Part shown: positions 33,078-45,000 of the stretch, in pieces
Numbering within the stretch: the first letter of the stretch is position 1
How the letters are laid out: every line of letters starts with the position of its first letter
Assembly: GCF_963576675.1 (NCBI RefSeq)
Contig: NC_088918.1
Span: 32,955,501 to 33,019,500 of the forward strand
Reading direction: 5' to 3'
Origin: Euphorbia lathyris
Lineage: Eukaryota > Streptophyta > Magnoliopsida > Malpighiales > Euphorbiaceae
DNA: 64,000 nucleotides
The notes under the pieces: model-generated
Told to the model about the DNA's origin: nothing
The model's database searches: none
Seen by the model: the letters and a program-made list of their open reading frames with translations, nothing else
Position numbers and translations under genes: made by a program

Positions 33078-33550
33078 AAAAAAAATATACAAATCACTTC
33101 ATTGAAAAAAGAGATTGATATAAAAAAAAATTATACAATTATCACATTTATTGATAATGGCCATGTTTGGCAAATAGATGTTAGATGTTAATTGATTATA
33201 TTTTTTATTAATTGATTTGACTATCTGATTGTGTTAACTTATTTGCTAAATTTAGTTGATTGTTAATAGCTGTTTGTGTAAAATGATAAATAAAGACATG
33301 GTAAAATCTTTATTTGGAGTTAAAATGTACTAATTAAAGGTAAAATTATCATTTAAAAGAGATAGAGTAATAAGCTAATTGAAAAAACTTCTAAAACCAG
33401 TTTTTTCAACATTAGTTTTTTGATCCAATAAGTTCATTCAAACTTCTCTTCACCAAACAATATTATATGATTCAAAACCTCTGATTAAAAAAAAAAAAAA
33501 AAAAAAAAAACCTCGACGAATAATTGACTCAATATTGTCAAATTAAAATA
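33078..33550. other. AT-rich spacer, possible degenerate MITE
   Basis: CATGTTTGGCAAATAG near 33163 and CACCAAACAA near 33460 form a weak inverted pair, suggestive of an old MITE. An A run lies at 33486-33510. No gene. Confidence 0.4.
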
Positions 33551-34111
33551 GGGTAATTAATTTATTAGTCCCTATATTTTGACAAAACACACTGTTTAGT
33601 TCCTGTATTTTAAAAAACACACGGTAAAGTTCCTGACGTTTTTCTCGGTGAACTGTTTAGTCCCTAACGTTTTTCTCGGTAAACTGTTTAGTCCCTGCCG
33701 TTAGACTCTCATGAAGATTCTATTAGTCAATTTGGATTTGCGTTCTTCTTTTCCTTTATTTTCCTTTCCTTTAAACTCTAATGCATCTGAAATCAACTTT
33801 GAGTGTCCTTCTTCTTGATTTCCTTCTTAATCGTTCAAATTCGTAAGCATTGGGTCTGTTCTTTTTCTTGTTCTCCATACAAATAGCTTCTTCTTTCAAA
33901 TTGGATTTCCTCTTCTGAAGTTTGAAGGTAAATAATAAAAGGTAATTTAATCATTTCCGAAATCATAAACGGTAAAAAAATTTAACAAACAGACGGAAGG
34001 ACTAAACAGTTCACTGAGAAAAAGGTTAGAAACCTTACCATGTATTTTTTAAAATACAGGGACTAAACATTGTATTTTATCAAAATATAAGGACTAATAA
34101 ATTAATTACCC
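33551..34111. mobile_element. Mutator-like MITE, 561 bp
   Basis: Both ends read GGGTAATTAATTTATTAGTC inward and the inverted arms extend about 100 bp. The flanks are the 9-bp duplication ATTAAAATA (33542-33550 and 34112-34120), the size expected of Mutator-like elements. Confidence 0.9.
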
Positions 34112-34379
34112 ATTAAAATATTAGGAATCTAATTCATAAAATTGAAAATGATGATGATAATAATAGTAAAGAAATGGAAGGTGGCCACCACAACTATTAT
34201 CACTAAAATGTCAAATTGGTTAACAAAAATATAGAATAGGTCCAAATGTGCAAATTCATGGATTAGGTAAACATGCAGCTGGTTGGCTTTATTGACTTTC
34301 TATTCCTTCCCTGTCACTTACTTCTTCTTCAGTTTTTTTATTTCCTACTCCAATAATGCGCGTCTCTTTTTTTTTTTTT

Positions 34380-34893
34380 GGGTAAATTACACCCATGGTC
34401 ACTGAAATTTTCCCATTTTCACATTATGGCCACTGAACTTCATTTCTTCCCGGTATGCCCACTGAACATTACAGTTTTTAACACCGGTGACCACTTAATG
34501 TCTCAAAACGACCGTTGACGGTTAAAAATAAAATTCCAAAGCATTAATGATATTTTAAGGAACTTTAATTCTTGAAAATATTCGTTTTGAGGTCATTTGG
34601 ATGTTGTTTGGTTAGGAGAGAGAAAATGAATTTTTAGAGAGAGAAAACTCCAAAAAATATGATTTTCGAAAATAAAAAATGTGATTTCTTAGTAAATGTC
34701 GTTCTGAACAACTTTAATTCTTGAATATTTTCATTTTGAGATCGTTAACGGTCATTTCTAGAAGTTAGTTAAAATTGAGTTGTCACCTGTGTTAAAAAGT
34801 GTAAAGTTCAGCGGCCATACCGGAAAGAAATGAAATTCAGTGGTCATAATGTAAAAATGTGTAAAGTTCAGTGGCCATGGGTGTAATTTACAC
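34380..34893. mobile_element. Long-TIR MITE, Mutator-like
   Basis: TAAATTACACCCATGG starts both arms, followed by CACTGAA and shared sequence to about 120 bp (GGTATGSCC, TTTTTAACAC). The flanks are T runs, so the target duplication is not readable. It lies about 230 bp before the small gene at 35125. Confidence 0.8.
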
Positions 34894-35124
34894 TTTTTTT
34901 AATTCCTAATTCTATTACAAATCATATTGTAATCAAATAAATAGTATATATATAAAAAAAAGGATCCACCTCAATTTAAGAAAATCAAAGGCCCATATTT
35001 CTTTTATAATCCATTCTCTAATAATAATAATTCAGAAAAACCCCTTTCTCTATTCCTCATCTTGTTCTTTTTCGAGGGAAAAATACCGCTTTTGATTTGA
35101 TTTCAGTTCAGAAGAAAAAGAAGA

Positions 35125-35481
35125 ATGTGTCCTCTCAGATTCATCTTGGTATTTTTCTCCGCTGTTTTAGCTGGTTATTTCGCTTGGAGGTCCGTACGCT
35201 CTTCGCCGGAGCTTGACTCCTCTTCCGTCTCCGATGATTCCGCCGTCGATAAGAAACCCTTGACCGATAATCAAGATTGTAATGCCAAGAAAGTAAGTCC
35301 GATCTCGATTTTTGAATCGTTTTTTTCTCGTTTTTCTCTTCTGTTAAAATCGAGTCTGACTTTAATGTCGTCGATCCAGATGGTTCAAAGTGGATTCTGG
35401 GTATTCGTCGACATGGCTAGCGGAAAGTACCTCTGGAGGAATTTCAAGGAGATGAGGAAGCAAGAGAAAGTCAAGACCTAA
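35125..35481 (+). CDS. Small membrane-anchored plant protein, two exons
   Basis: Exon 1 (35125-35292) ends AAGAAA|GTAAGT. The 87-bp intron 35293-35379 ends GATCCAG. Exon 2 is 35380-35481. The intron length is a multiple of three with no stop, so the unspliced frame also reads through; splicing is strongly favoured by the consensus sites. The 89-residue product begins MCPLRFILVFFSAVLAGYFA, one hydrophobic N-terminal segment (signal anchor), then an acidic Ser/Asp-rich linker and a conserved-looking C-terminus (SGFWVFVDMASGKYLWRNF). I do not recognise a named family. It is convergent with the J-protein gene. Confidence 0.75.
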   Translation: MCPLRFILVFFSAVLAGYFAWRSVRSSPELDSSSVSDDSAVDKKPLTDNQDCNAKKVSPISIFESFFSRFSLLLKSSLTLMSSIQMVQSGFWVFVDMASGKYLWRNFKEMRKQEKVKT

Positions 35482-36375
35482 ATTCCTTTTTTTTTTGGGT
35501 GTGTAATTATTTTTCCCTTTTGTTCTTGCTCTAAAGAAGGGGAGAAACTGGAATATGAGGGAGATACCTGTAACTGTAACTTTTCAGTACAAATTTATCA
35601 TTTCAACGATGAAAATTGTAGTTTTTTCATTTTTAATGAAATTAGCTTGCAAATATGTCTATTTTATGGGTTTATCAGTTCTCTGTAATCACAGACCTAT
35701 GAATTAGGTCTAACAAATGGGGAAAATATTGTATCTATTGAAATTGAAATTCTTTGCCATAATTTGTAATGAACTTCATTTCGTTATGGACAATCTCCAT
35801 TAATTAATTAATTATTTGTTGATGAAAAGGTAACTAGATTATTAAGTGCTAAACCTGATTATATTCCAGAGTAATGAAATCCATTACCTGCAAAAATGCC
35901 CTTCAACAACTATTTGAACAATATGAACAGATGGGAGCTGCTTTTTATGTATTTACTAAAACATAATATGTACAGATTTTACATGGGAAGCTGACTCAAT
36001 GTACACTTGTTCACCTGTGCTAAAGAATCAGACATTGGACCATTACATAAGTTGATAAACAGAGTTATTAATTTCAGACACGACACGATTTACAAAGATT
36101 ATCCATCTATACAATGTAGTATATTTACATCACATAAGACAACCTACTGATAAGCAAATATAAGCCTCAGAGATTGTGAGTATGGAATCATATCTGAAAC
36201 AAGCATTTAATGCGATTGCTGATGAAGAAAGAATAAGTAGGACTAGCATCGACCCCCTACTGCTAAGCACATATAAGCCCCAGAGATTGTGGGTATGGAA
36301 TCATTTCTGAAACAACCATTTAATACAATTTCGGATGCAGAAAGAACAAGTACGAGTAGTATCAACGCCACAGCT
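35482..36375. other. Convergent intergenic region with a tandem duplication
   Basis: This holds the 3' UTRs of both host genes. A block containing TAAGCCTCAGAGATTGTGAG (36161) is repeated at 36274, a 113-bp period with divergence. The duplication is close to the stop of the J-domain gene and probably in its 3' UTR. Confidence 0.7.
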
Positions 36376-39154
36376 TCACTTGAGGTCACCTTGCAGCTTT
36401 ATGGACATGTACAAGAGCGTAAGAATAGCACCCTGTGGGAGTGGAGCATGCCTCGCCAGATTCGAACCAACCCACATGGCTACCACTATCAGAGCAACCA
36501 TGCTGCTGCTGGTTTTCCCACACGCCCAACTAGCAAACTGTAGACACAGAGTCAGCAAAATTCCCCCTCTTCCCCCCAACATCCAGGCTATCAAATACCC
36601 CACCTTATAACCAGCATCCAGTTTCCAGTCAAACATTGCCGCCACACAACTGAAGAAAAGAGATATTTGAGCACCAAAGGTTTGCAGCAAGAACAGAGAT
36701 ATGAAGACAAATCCAAGTACTTCACTAAAAGGCCCTCTTTCTTGATCCAGATTTCCTTCTTCGCCCTCTGCTTCTGTATTACTGTCGGTAAAGAAGTCAT
36801 CGTTTACATCATCATGTTCCCAATATCCTTTACGCTGCATTCTCTGCCTCAATTCAGCCCATCTGTAGAACCTTGACTCATCTTCAAATTCAGGACTGTA
36901 ATACTGCTTCCTGTTATATGACCTGTCATTATCCCCTCGAAATCTAACCACTTGATCATATTGACTCCTTGTAACTTCATTTGACAGTATCTGTTCCAAA
37001 AAAAGAGATGGCAAACGGAAAGGCAAAAGTCTGTAAATATGATATGAGTAGGTGCAGTTAATATAATACCATGTGTTATAAAGTGGCACAAAGAGAACAC
37101 AAAAGAAACATTAGTATGGTTCAACTTATCAAATCCGGTTTTCCCATATTCATTTCAACTGTGGTTCTAATGAAATCGGATACAAGAAGTTGGACTTCAA
37201 TTTCTTTTTCCCATCAGAAACATGGCTCAAAAGGTTCCAGTCACATTTAGGGAAAACTTGTAGAAGTTCCACCATCGAGTTCGTTGTCCCAAAAATAAAA
37301 ACAGCATGATAACAAATAAAGTTAATTTTATAATAGACCACTCTAAATCTAACACAAGCCTTAATAAGCGAAACACACACCAAGAAGGTCAATAGTATTG
37401 CTCACTTCATATGCATGACGAATTCTCTTGAACAGCTCACCAGCTTGTGAATGCTTGCTGACATCAGGATGATACTGCAATCACAACACAAGAATACAAA
37501 TGAAGGAATTTAGTTCACCTTGAATCTGTACTTGAACAAGAACTGTAGGCTAACAAACATTCAAAAGCCAAAAAAGAAAATCCAGGAGCTATTATTCACA
37601 ATAGCACATAAAAATGATTTGGGACGAGGTCAATGATGAAAACCAAATTGGAAAAGCTAATAAAGAAAACAAACTTCTTAGCGGTCAAAGGCTCAAAATA
37701 TGGCATCCGCATAACAAACTTGTGCAAAGGCAATGCTAATTCAAGCCCAGATGTGCCAAAGCTCAAGTGATTAAAAGAGTCTGTGGCCAAGTCCTTGGAA
37801 GACCCTCAGAACAGAAAGCATATTCTTAGTAACCTATGCATTAACATACATAAGCAATGCTTCAGCTATATGAGGAGGGATGCATGGTTCAAAGAAGTAG
37901 CAAGTGAGTATTCATGTTTTATTCCCTTACGCCCCAGCACAATGCCAAAATTACTATTGTCATTGCAAACGTGGTACAAGCAAAGGGCGTTGGCAACTCC
38001 AATATAGGCAATAATTGAACAAATGTTCCTGGAGAACTGCGTCCAACAATAACAGATCATATTGTGCAATCCCTCGTAGGTATTATGGATAAACAAGAGA
38101 TAGTTTTGACCTCATTTTGTTAGAACAATAGTGCTCAGTGATTCATTCTATGCTCATATCAAAATGGCAAACTATGAGATACTTTACAGCCCCAACTTTT
38201 GCATGTTTCTCTTAATTTCACTCTCATAGTTCAGACAATATTTAAATGGATATGAGCTCCAGAAAGATCATTCAAGTGTCTAAATTGAAGAAACTCCTAC
38301 AAATTCAATATTCAGCAGCTGATTTAATAAAATTCATTCGTTCTACAATCTGGAAAATTGGGGAAGCCCTTATGTACTACCTGTAGTCATAAAAGCTCAA
38401 CAACATCTCTGCTAAAAATTATTCTTAATGCCTCTATGTAGAAGTTGCATGTATGTAACCAGAAGTTGAATTTAATTCATGAACTCCCTATAAGAAATAT
38501 CGAGTAAGTCCCGTTAATTTAGTGAACCTTTGGACTAATATAACGGTCTAATATTATCCATCAAGCATATTTAAATAATACAAACTCATATTCCTACTGT
38601 TTCAAATTCCTTTGGAATTTAGGGTATAATAAAAATTGAAATCTGAGATTGAACAGAAAAATCAACTGTTATCCAATTTAATATGGATGCACAACTCCAC
38701 GAATATATTAGGAGAAGGCTCGAGAAGAAAGGAACATTTTGATAATTGATATACGCACATATAAAATCTTGGAAAAACAACTTTAGTTTCCAAGAGGAAC
38801 TGTGTGCAAAACTTATTCTCAAGAAACTTGTACACAGCACGGTAGCAAAAATACCTTGCGAGCGAGGAGGCGGTAAGCTCTCTTAATATCAGGTAAGGTG
38901 GCGTTTGTCGGGATGCCAAGCACCGCGTAGTGGTCTTGCTCGCCGTTGATGGCCGCCCATGATGCCGATGATGCAACCACAACTGAGCCGAGTTTACGGC
39001 GAGGAGAGAAACGGTTACGATGATGGACCCAGGTCCATGCTGGACGGGTTAGGGAATTGAAGCCGGCGAGGAACGAGGAGGAAGTGGAACGAATTAAGGC
39101 ACCGGAGCCGTCGATTGCGGTGGGCATTGGTCCCACCAGAAGCTGTGCTTGCAT
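36376..39154 (-). CDS. DnaJ (J-domain) protein with hydrophobic C-terminus, three exons
   Basis: Exons 39154-38855, 37474-37406 and 36990-36376 have GT/AG introns (1380 and 415 bp) and all join in phase 0, giving 327 residues. The first 70 residues are Ser/Arg-rich and low in acids, like a plastid or mitochondrial transit peptide. The J domain (about 73-140) has DHYAVLGIPTNATLPDIKRA, the HPD motif at 102-104, and KRIRHAYEILSNEVTRSQYD. An acidic linker is followed by three or four hydrophobic stretches (SEVLGFVFISLFLLQTFGA; GYLIAWMLGGRGGILLTL; SSSMVALIVVAMWVG), so it is probably an organellar membrane J-protein that recruits Hsp70. I leave the symbol blank. Confidence 0.88.
37475..38854 (-). 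other. Intron 1 of the J-domain gene
   Basis: A 1380-bp intron, donor AAG|GTATTT and acceptor TTGCAG|TATCAT. It splits the J domain between the Lys of helix II and the Tyr-His-Pro-Asp turn. No gene inside. Confidence 0.85.
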
Positions 39155-39516
39155 TATTTGTCATTCATTGGATTTTGGCACTCCCAAGAAAACAATCGAG
39201 TGAACACTGACCAGAGAGAATTGAGAGACGAGAGTGATTGAGAAATTTGTTGGGTTTATCGGGCAAAGCCCATTGATGCAACGGGCCTTCAATTGCGGTT
39301 ACATCTCCTAGAATTGGACTCATCATCCATTTGCGAGCCTATCATATAGATTAGGATGGTACAAAAATTTGGGAACTTTACATGAAAATACAGTTTACAA
39401 CTATCTCAAATCATTATTTGAATTATATCAAATTAAAAATATCACTATTTTTAATATATTTTAAAAATTAGAATTTATATTAAAAATATAAAATATATTT
39501 TTTAAAGTTAAAATTT
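39155..39516. other. 5' flank of the J-domain gene, then AT-rich spacer
   Basis: 39155-39240 is the probable 5' UTR or promoter-proximal sequence. After 39350 the sequence is very AT-rich with no ORF. Confidence 0.6.
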
Positions 39517-39939
39517 AGGATAAATATATATTATAAGGTCCTTAAGTTTTATTTTAATCAACTATTTAGTCATTCTATTTGTTTTTTAGATAAAAGTATA
39601 AAATTGCCCCTAATTATATATATATAAAAAATATTTATCTTTTATTTTCAAATTTAATCTAAATAGTTTTAATGATATTTTTGAAATATATAAACCAAAA
39701 TTGATATATACTTGTGTATACTAATCATAAAAAATATATGTTATTTATTCTCTTAATTTTTTTTATTTTTTTAATATAATATTTTAATACTAACATTAAT
39801 ATTATTATGAATTTTCGATGACTTAAAAAAATTAGATTCTATTTGTTGATTCATAAAATTTATTAGAGATATGGAAGATTGAGAAGCTGATTCTAGACCT
39901 AAATCATTCGGTAAATCTCTCTCTCTCTGCTAGGGTTTT

Positions 39940-42009
39940 ATGGTGAAAAGGGTGAGGGAGAGATCTAGGGAAAGGGGGGCGGCTGGCGGTGAGGGGGCGG
40001 TGTCGGCAGTGGCTTGGGCGGTTCTGGCAGAGGAGATCGGCGGGGATGGGAAGGGCGGGCTGAAGGATGGGGGCGCTAGGGGGGAGGGGTTGAAGGAGGG
40101 TGTGGGGGGTGAGAAGGGGAGGGTGTCGGATGAGGTGCTGGGCGGCGCGGCAGGAAGGCTAGGGATTGACGGGCGGGAGGGCATGATGGGGGTTAGGGTG
40201 GTGCCGAGTGCTAAGGAGGTGCGGCTGGGGGGGGGGGACGCATGGGCGGCTGGATCTGGAATGATGGCCGGCGCTGGGGGTAAGGCGCCTCCCCTGTCGG
40301 GGGGTGTTGCTGGGCTTTCCGAGCCATGCGCCGGCGATGCTGGGCATTCCGGGTTATGCGCCGGCAGCACTGATGGGCACTGCGCATTGAGCGTCGGTGG
40401 AGTTGCTCAGCACTGCGGGCTGAGTGCCGGCGCGGGCAGCAATTCTCCAGGCAGGTTTGGGGCTGTGCAGATTGGGGCGGCGGCAGTGGTGCAGGATGCC
40501 TCGGGACAGATCCAGTTTAATAAAGGGGTGTCGGGTAGGTTTGATGACGAGTGTGGGACTCAGGTTCAGGGGAACGCGGTTTCCCCTAGATCTAGGGTTG
40601 GTATGAATGGGATAGGAAAAAGTTCTTGGAGAGATACGGTAATGGGCGTGGTTGAGGAGGAGCCTTGTATGGAGGAAGTGTTGATGGAGGGGGAGTCTGA
40701 TGAAGTGTACTCTGATTCTGATGAAGAGGATGGTGATCAAGACGATCCTCTTTGTCCTGTGATTAGGCTCTCCTCTGCAGATAAGAAGGAGCTAAGGGAG
40801 AAGTGGAAGGTTTCTTTAATAGTAACAGTGCTTGGGAAGAGAATTAGTTTTAACTACCTTGCTTAAAGAATCCAAACTCAGTGGGCTAGGAAAGGAAAAG
40901 TAAGTATTACTGACCTGGAAAATGACTACTATGTCATTAAATTTACTCGTGTTGAGGATTATAATGCTGTGATCAATGGGGGTCCATATATTATCTCTAA
41001 CCATGTTCTGGCCTTGCGGCCTTGGGTTCCTAATTTTAATCCTCATGATTGCTCGGTTAACAGGATTTTGACTTGGGTTAGATTCCCGGGCCTTCCTATT
41101 GAATATTATAGTGAGAGTTTTCTCAATAAAATAGGAGGTCTGGTTGGGAAGGTCCACCATGTGGACAAGACTACAATTGGAGCCATTAGAGGCAAGTTTG
41201 CAAGGGTGTGTATTGATATTGATCTTGCAAAACCCTTGTTGTCAAAGTTTTGTGTTCATAACAAGGTGTATTTTATTGAGTATGAAGGTTTACATAATAT
41301 ATGCTATGATTGTGGTATGTATGGTCATACTCAGGAGGGGTGCCCTAAGAGGGAAAAGGTATTAGAAGAGGTAGTTGAGTGTGTTAGTGGGAGAAATGAA
41401 GGGATCCAAGGTGATGGGGGGAATTTTGGACCCTGGATGGTGGCAAAGAGGTCTGCTAGACGAAGGACAAATCCATCAGTTGTTCAAAATCATCCTCCCG
41501 ATATTAACAGAAATATGAAGTCTACCCTGCCAAATCCTATTGCTAATCCAAGTGTCAAAGAGAAGCCTATCCCCAGATTGCGGGAGGATTCTAGAGCTGC
41601 TCCAGGTATCACTTCAGGATCCAGATTTGGGGCCCTGACTATTGAGGAAACCCAAGACTCTGACCAGGTTGACGAGCACATTGATCAAAGCATGCAAGGG
41701 TTGGAATCTGCTGAACCATCTATTAAGGTGGTTGAAACTGTTAACCCTCTTTTTGTCTCCAAAGGTGAAGCCCAGGTGAGGTCCCTGGCTCTGGATTCAC
41801 AAAGGAATAAGAAGAGTAATGAGGTTAGTATTCTTAGTCATTATGGTGATCCTGGTATTGGGAAAACTATGGGAGTTAACAAAACTAGTATGAAAAAGTT
41901 AAAGGGAAAGCAAAAAAGTGTCCAGAACACTATGGGTTTTCCAGAGAAGAGAGGGCATGCGGGTACCTCGGCTAGGCTCTCAGGGGCCCCTAATAAATAC
42001 CTAGCTTAG
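39940..42009 (+). pseudogene. LINE copy 1 ORF1 (nucleic-acid-binding protein)
   Basis: One frame from ATG 39940 to 42009, broken by TAA at 40864-40866 where copy 2 has CAG (Gln). The first 200 codons are extremely G-rich and encode a Gly/Ala-rich segment with short repeats such as GHSGLCAG. A DUF4283-like domain follows (SLIVTVLGKRISFNY, ITDLENDYYVIKFTRVEDYN, ALRPWVPNFNP), then a CCHC knuckle, CYDCGMYGHTQEGC, near 41308. The family's ORF1 protein coats LINE RNA. The C-terminus is Ser/Lys-rich and ends SARLSGAPNKYLA. Confidence 0.88.
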
Positions 42010-42041
42010 GTGTGTAGGTGCGGTCAGTTTTCCTCCAATCT

Positions 42042-45000
42042 ATGGATTTGTTAATTTGGAATGTTAGAGGTGCGGCTAGCAAGGCTACCCGTATCCATGT
42101 TAATGATTTAATTAAACAATTTAATCCTTCTTGTTTTGCTTTAATTGAAACTAAGGTTAGTGGAGATAAAGCAGATGAGGTGGTTAAAAAGTTTAGGAAC
42201 TGGAATTGTGTTAGATCGGAGGCTACTGGCCGAGCTGGTGGGATTTGGCTTTCCTGGAAGCCAGACCGTGTTCATTTCGATATTATTAGCATGGATAAGC
42301 AGTTTATTCATAGTAAAGTGAGTGTTTCTGGTAATAACTCCTTTCTTCTTACCCTGGTGTATGCTGACCCTATCCTGGCCAATCGTAAACGGCTTTGGGA
42401 GGTTCTTTACTCTATGAGTGTTAACATTTATGAGTCTTGGTTTGTGGCTGGTGACTTTAATGATATTGCTTTTATGAGTGATCGGAGAGGGGGTTCGCAT
42501 CATTATGTTAATCGTTGCCTTAACCATAAGAAGAGTATGGATTTATGTGGGCTTTCTGATCTAGGGGCCTCTGGTCATAAGTTCACCTGGAAGTGCAATA
42601 GTACCTTTGTTCGTTTGGATAAAGTTTATGCTAATGTTGCAGCTCAATCCACTTTCCCTGAAGGTTCTGTGTTAAATCTTCTGTTCCGTCATTCGGATCA
42701 CTGCCCTATCTTATTCAGGCTGATAAGAGGCAATCGTCCTAGAGGGGAGAGACCTTTCCGTTATCAGGTGGCTTGGGAGTCTCATCCTAAGTTTAAGGAG
42801 TTCCTTCAAGATAACTGGAAGCCTCACTCGAATGTCCTTCAAGCTGCTGAAGGTTTCAGAAAGAATGTGTTGGGGTGGAATAAAAATGTCTTTGGGCATA
42901 TTATTAGGAGGAAAAATAAATTATTAAGTAGAATTGAGGGCATTCAGCGTAGGTTGGAGGTTAAATTCGATCATAGTTTGGATGGTTTTCTCAGAACCCT
43001 TCAAAAGGAGTTGGAAGCTGTGCTGAGGCAGGAGGAGCTTCTTTGGTTTCAAAAATCTAGGAAAGCCTGGATCAGAGATGGGGATCGAAATACCAGGTAT
43101 TTTCATCTCTCTACTATCATTAGAAGGCAGAGGAATAGGATTGATGCTATTAAGAATTCTAATGGTGATTGGGTTTATGAGGACGAAGACATTCGGAGGT
43201 TGGCCCTGGAGTTCTATAAGGACCTGTTTAAAGAGGAACCTGTTGATCTGGAGAGGGCTCATTCTGTTGCTACTTTTCCCATGGTTGGAGAGGATAGAAG
43301 TCTGGAAGTCTTCCACCCTATTTCCCTGAAAGAAATTGACCAAGCCATTTTTAGTATTGGGGCTACTAAAGCTCCTAGGATTGATGGTCTGCCTGCTGGT
43401 TTTTACCATAAGCACTGGGAGATTGTGAAGGAAGGTATTTATAACTTCATCAAAGGTGTTTTTAATGGGCCTCAGGATATTGGGCTGGTTAACAGAACCC
43501 TTCTGGTGCTGATCCCTAAAGTTGAGAAGCCTTCTTCTTTCTTACATATGAGGTCTATCAGTCTTTGTAATGTTCTCTATAAAACTATTACAAAGATTGT
43601 GGCTAATAGAATCCGTTGCATTTTGCCTGAGATCATTAGTCAGAATCAGGGAAGCTTTGTGCCTAGTAGACAAATGATGGATAATGTGGTGATTGCCCAG
43701 GAGATGGTTCATACTATGAGGATCAAGAAGGGTAAGAAAGGTATTGTGGCTCTTAAGTTGGATCTTGAGAAAGCCTATGATCGCATTAATTGGAGCTTTC
43801 TGATGGAGAGTCTGGAAAGAGCTAGGATCCCAGATAATTGGAGAAGGTTAATAAAGGTTTGTATCTCGTCTCCTGTTTTTCAAGTGTTGATTAATGGGGA
43901 TATGTCGGAGGAGTTCTCTCCTGGCCGGGGTATCCGTCAAGGGGACCCAATGAGCCATTTCTTATTTGTTATTGCAATGGAAAGACTGTCTCACCTGATC
44001 CATGATGCTGTTGAGAGTGGGAAATTCCACCCGGTGGCTATCAATAAGTTCTGTCCCCAGGTTACTCACTTGTTCTTTGCAGATGATGTTCTGATCTTTT
44101 TGGAAGGTAATGAGGAGCAGTTAAGTATTATTATGGATATTCTTGATCGTTTTTGTTCGGCCTCTGGTCAAAAGCTAAATGTCCAGAAGTCCAGGATGAT
44201 GTGCTCTAAGAATATGAACTAGAGAGTTTGCAAAAGGTTGAGTGATCTGTCGGGAATTCCTTTGACTTGTTCTCTCGGGAAGTATCTGGGTATCCCCCTC
44301 CATAGTGAGAGAGTGTCTAAAGTGTCTTTTAAAGATACTTTGGATAAAGCTAATATGAAGTGTGCCACGTGGAAAGCAAAGACTCTCTCTCTCTCGCTGG
44401 CCGTCTTACGTTGATTCAATCTGTCAATTGTGCGACTCCCAATCACATTATGCATGCTTGTCATCTTCTTGAGCCTGTGCTTAAGGATCTAGATAAAATT
44501 AATCGTAGGTTCCTGTGGGGGGGAAGCTGAGGAGGGAAGGAAGATCCACCTTGTTCCTTGGAATGAGGTTTGTCAACCTAAAGACAAGGGAGGTCTGGGC
44601 ATCAGGAAATCCAAAGATAATAATAAAGTCTTATTAATGGAGCTCCTGTGGCGAATGTGGCAGCTTCCTTCAGCTCTGTGGGTTCAACTTTTATGTGGTA
44701 AGTATCGGAAGGATAAGGTGTTTGTGGGTCCTAAGGATAGAGTGGTTAATTGTTCCTTTCTTTGGAAAGGCATTAGTGCGGTTTTTGCTGATTTCTGTTC
44801 AGGGATTGGGTGGAATGTGGGTAATGGTAGGTCCATCAGATTCTGGAAGGATATTTGGATAGGTAAGAAGCCTTTATTGGAGGTTTGTACTTCTTTGCCT
44901 CCGTTGGACATTCAGGACTGGAGGATTTCAGATGTGGTGGATTCTGAGGGTGAGTGGATTTGGGCTAAATTTGATTCCTACCTCAGTCTAGAATCTCTCC

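Noticed and set aside
37783..38007. 74-codon plus-strand ORF inside the J-domain gene
   Set aside because: It lies in intron 1 and has no recognisable features.
39930..40370. Pro/Ser-rich minus-strand ORF opposite LINE copy 1 ORF1
   Set aside because: A shadow of the G-rich sense strand; the plus frame continues into DUF4283 and the knuckle.
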